Shown piece after piece: positions 62,133 to 64,000 of a stretch of DNA of 64,000 bases. A program made the translations under genes and the position numbers. Source of the DNA: CAITZA01 sp937915285 (GTDB lineage: Bacteria > Desulfobacterota > Desulfomonilia > Desulfomonilales > Desulfomonilaceae); the NCBI GenBank assembly GCA_036821825.1, contig DAISIV010000003.1, forward strand, positions 62,001 to 126,000, in the 5' to 3' direction. Positions within the stretch are counted from its first letter, which is position 1; every line of letters begins with the position of its first letter. The notes beneath the pieces were generated by a model that saw nothing but the letters and a program-made list of their open reading frames with translations, ran no database searches and was not told the DNA's origin.

Positions 62133-62756
62133 TTATTCCCAGCCAGTGACAGAGTTGTGCTGCGCCGTCTTTATCAGCGACCTAACGACGCATCCAACCA
62201 GGAAGGCCAAACACTCAAATTCAAGAAATTGAATGGCCGTGTTATCCAGCATGATCTGTATATCGACCGGGAAGTCCTCGTCAGCCTCGTAAAAGATTAT
62301 TTTCATGGGTATTTTCGGAAGAACGTAAAGTTTCCACACATGTTTGCCTCGTCCGGACTCTTCCTCCATTCCACCAAGTCTCAGGGCGGCGTCCCTGAAT
62401 TTTTGGTAGTCTTCCCCGAAATAACTTTCAAGTGGAGCATTCATCAGACGGGTTAGCGTATTGAGACCTCCAGTGAGTCTCGGGATGCTCTGAAACGGGA
62501 TGTACAAGTTTTCAGGCTCTCCATGACCTTGGGACAGGACGTAGTAGAGGAGGACACTGAGGTTATTCACGTTGACAAGTTGGCCATCCAGAGGCTCTAC
62601 TCCATCTCGTGTGATGACGTATTCCCTCATCAAGAAACGGACCCGAATCTGGCCATTGGCGTATTCAAGCCCAAGCCGTTGAGCGCTCTCCCTGAAATCA
62701 CATTCGGCGAGCCTCCCTACAAGTCCTCGGTAAATGGCATCATAACCTCCCTGCAT
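62133..62756 (-). CDS. DUF3786 domain protein
   Basis: 207 aa. The pattern LVNVNNLSVLLYYVLSQGHGEP, FQSIPRLTGG and KIIFYEADEDFPVDIQIMLDNTAIQFLEFECLAFLVGCVV (residues about 150-190) matches DUF3786, which occurs in anaerobes, often near corrinoid and Fe-S proteins. It is soluble. Its function is unknown. It lies 23 nt downstream of the outer-membrane protein gene, with which it may be co-transcribed. Confidence 0.75.
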   Translation of the reverse strand: MQGGYDAIYRGLVGRLAECDFRESAQRLGLEYANGQIRVRFLMREYVITRDGVEPLDGQLVNVNNLSVLLYYVLSQGHGEPENLYIPFQSIPRLTGGLNTLTRLMNAPLESYFGEDYQKFRDAALRLGGMEEESGRGKHVWKLYVLPKIPMKIIFYEADEDFPVDIQIMLDNTAIQFLEFECLAFLVGCVVRSLIKTAQHNSVTGWE

Positions 62757-62779
62757 TTATGAAAAAAACCTCCTCGATA

Positions 62780-64000
62780 TCAGAAGTCCACATTAATTGC
62801 TGCCCGGATACCAAAGATAGGGTCTATTGCCCTGGCTGGATTGACACCCCACCAATTGCTGGCGTCAGGCGTATTCCAATTGATTTGTCTCCTGTCCACA
62901 CAAGCGTATTTGAACCAGTCTCCGGGCTTCCAGTAGGCCACCCGGGTCGTCAAGGTGTATCCCTCGATGATTTTCCAATCAACCCCACCTCCAAACTCAT
63001 AGCCAAGATCTCTCTCAAGAATATTGGGAGCATTCACTAGATGTCCCTTGCCATCGGCGAATGAAAGGTCAACCAGATTCCCGCTCGGATCACTATTTCC
63101 CCTGTTACCGTTACCATACTGTAGAGCAGGAGTCGTAATAGGAGAGGCTGCAGAGCCCTCGGAAGGATCCGGTCTTATCCACCCCCATCCATATCCCTGG
63201 GATATCCTGTTGGCGTACATACAGGTCAAGTATGCGTTCAGGTTGCTTGCCACAGCGTAATCCAGCCTGACACCATAAACGCTTGCGTCTGTCATGAACC
63301 CGTGATTGGAAGAACGCGATATGGACCCGTTTCCGGATCCATAATCATAGCCCAGAAGCAGGCTGTATGGCAGGTAGAGGTTCACACCGCCGTTCGGTGA
63401 GAATATTGGAACGATTGTAGGCTGCCTGTCGATCAGTTTGCCGTTACGCCTGTCCGGACCAGGATAATAGGCCCACATAAAACTGATCTTTGCCGGACCG
63501 GCGACAATGCCGCTTTCGATCATTCCTGCCCACAATTCCCAGTAACGGGTTTGCGGCAGTGACGCTGAATNNNNNNNNNNNNNNNNNNNNNNNNNNNNNN
63601 NNNNNNNNNNNNNNNNNNNNNNNNNNNNNNNNNNNNNNNNNNNNNNNNNNNNNNNNNNNNNNNNNNNNNNTCGATCATTCCTGCCCACAATTCCCAGTAA
63701 CGGGTTTGCGGCAGTGACGCTGAATTAAGTGCGCGTCCGTTCTGACGGTAAAATTCCTGATAGAAACCAACTTCCGTGTTGAAGAAGATTTGTCCATTGA
63801 AATATTTGAAATTTGCAAATCCGAAAAACTGCGAGCAGTCCACGGCAAAGATCGGGGCGCTGGGGAAATGAGTAGATCCTGGTTGATAGAGTTCCGATTC
63901 CGGGCCCTTGTGACCGTTGCTGTATTCGATGTAGGTCTCGGAACTTATATTTCCGGCGTTATACATTAGCAGAAAAGAGAAATGAGGTTGAGCAGCGCCA
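62780..64000 (-). CDS. outer-membrane beta-barrel protein, 5' end outside the window and interrupted by an assembly gap
   Basis: The frame is open from the right edge to the stop at 62780. The product has alternating aromatic/polar strands (YLPYSLLLGYDYG, LNAYLTCMYANR, YTLTTRVAYWKPGDW) and ends in NVDF, a terminal Phe typical of BAM-inserted porin-like barrels. The 100 N at 63571-63670 fall inside it, and 55 identical bases flank the gap. Merging the two copies keeps the minus-strand frame open, so the gene is probably intact. The substrate or role is unknown. Confidence 0.75.
63516..63725. other. assembly gap (100 N) flanked by an exact 55-bp duplication
   Basis: 63516-63570 and 63671-63725 are identical over 55 bases and border the N run at 63571-63670. 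This is the signature of two contigs that overlap by 55 bases but were joined with a default gap. It is not a biological repeat. Confidence 0.9.

Noticed and set aside
63516..63725. A 55-bp direct repeat as a mobile-element or recombination signature
   Set aside because: It exactly brackets an N run of default length 100, which is explained by scaffolding.
1..64000. CRISPR arrays, rRNA/tRNA genes, insertion sequences, prophage
   Set aside because: Reading through both strands showed no regularly spaced repeats, no transposase- or phage-like proteins and no recognisable structural RNA. A covariance-model scan could still find a small RNA I missed.

Overview
The window looks like a chromosomal segment of a Gram-negative strict anaerobe, most likely a Desulfobacterota (former Deltaproteobacteria) member of the Syntrophobacterales/Desulfomonile kind. 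This rests on gene content, not a search: an 'orange protein' (ORP)-like cluster of NifX-type proteins and Fe-S P-loop ATPases, an Nqr/Rnf-type membrane electron pump, BadF/BadG-type activator ATPases, a benzoate-CoA-type ligase, and outer-membrane genes (a beta-barrel protein ending in Phe, a secreted parvulin). I found no rRNA, tRNA, IS element or CRISPR array. GC is moderate, with AT-rich intergenic stretches near 1-480 and 40043-40834.

Left part (about 0.4-14 kb): a sugar-nucleotide epimerase on the minus strand, then a long plus-strand series. It starts with a DUF5320 protein, an Mrp/NBP35 ATPase, two NifX-like proteins and two ferredoxin-containing MinD-like ATPases. Next come a DUF59/SufT-like protein, an FmdB-like zinc ribbon, an IscU-like scaffold and a pseudo-receiver. 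These lead into nqrB-C-D-E-F, which lacks nqrA and also rnfB/rnfC, and an uncharacterised 154-residue protein. Two BadF/BadG-type ATPases face this block from the minus strand. The theme is Fe-S cluster assembly plus low-potential electron transfer.

Middle part (14-25 kb): mixed housekeeping and envelope genes. They include an uncharacterised pair (the second DUF6178-like), a parvulin PPIase, an FN3/TPR membrane protein, a family 2 glycosyltransferase and a PsbP/DUF1795-like secreted protein. There is also an unusual fusion of glycerol-3-phosphate acyltransferase with glycerol-3-phosphate dehydrogenase, a YhaM-like HD exoribonuclease, and prfB with the classical +1 programmed frameshift.

25.7-35.7 kb is a tightly packed eight-gene minus-strand operon. 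In transcription order it encodes an Old Yellow Enzyme, a degenerate HATPase-GNAT fusion, a HisC-like aminotransferase, a molybdenum hydroxylase large subunit without its partner subunits, an MFS carrier, and an RsbV-RsbW-RsbU partner-switching module. With 36.7-40 kb, where a glucosylglycerate-type compatible-solute cluster lies, this is the most distinctive accessory region. 

40.8-64 kb: a protein with a corrinoid-protein-type Fe-S motif, a YajD HNH nuclease, a YheT hydrolase, and a benzoate-CoA ligase preceded by a consensus sigma-54 promoter and followed by a DASS-type permease. Next is a minus-strand operon of a solitary solute-binding protein, a hybrid histidine kinase, an MBL hydrolase and a nitronate monooxygenase. 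After that come a GT-C membrane glycosyltransferase, a DUF4139 protein, three uncharacterised minus-strand genes, a Tat-exported MBL protein, a flavin reductase, a DUF3786 protein and a truncated outer-membrane protein. The last gene contains a 100-N gap flanked by an exact 55-bp duplication, which is an assembly artefact.
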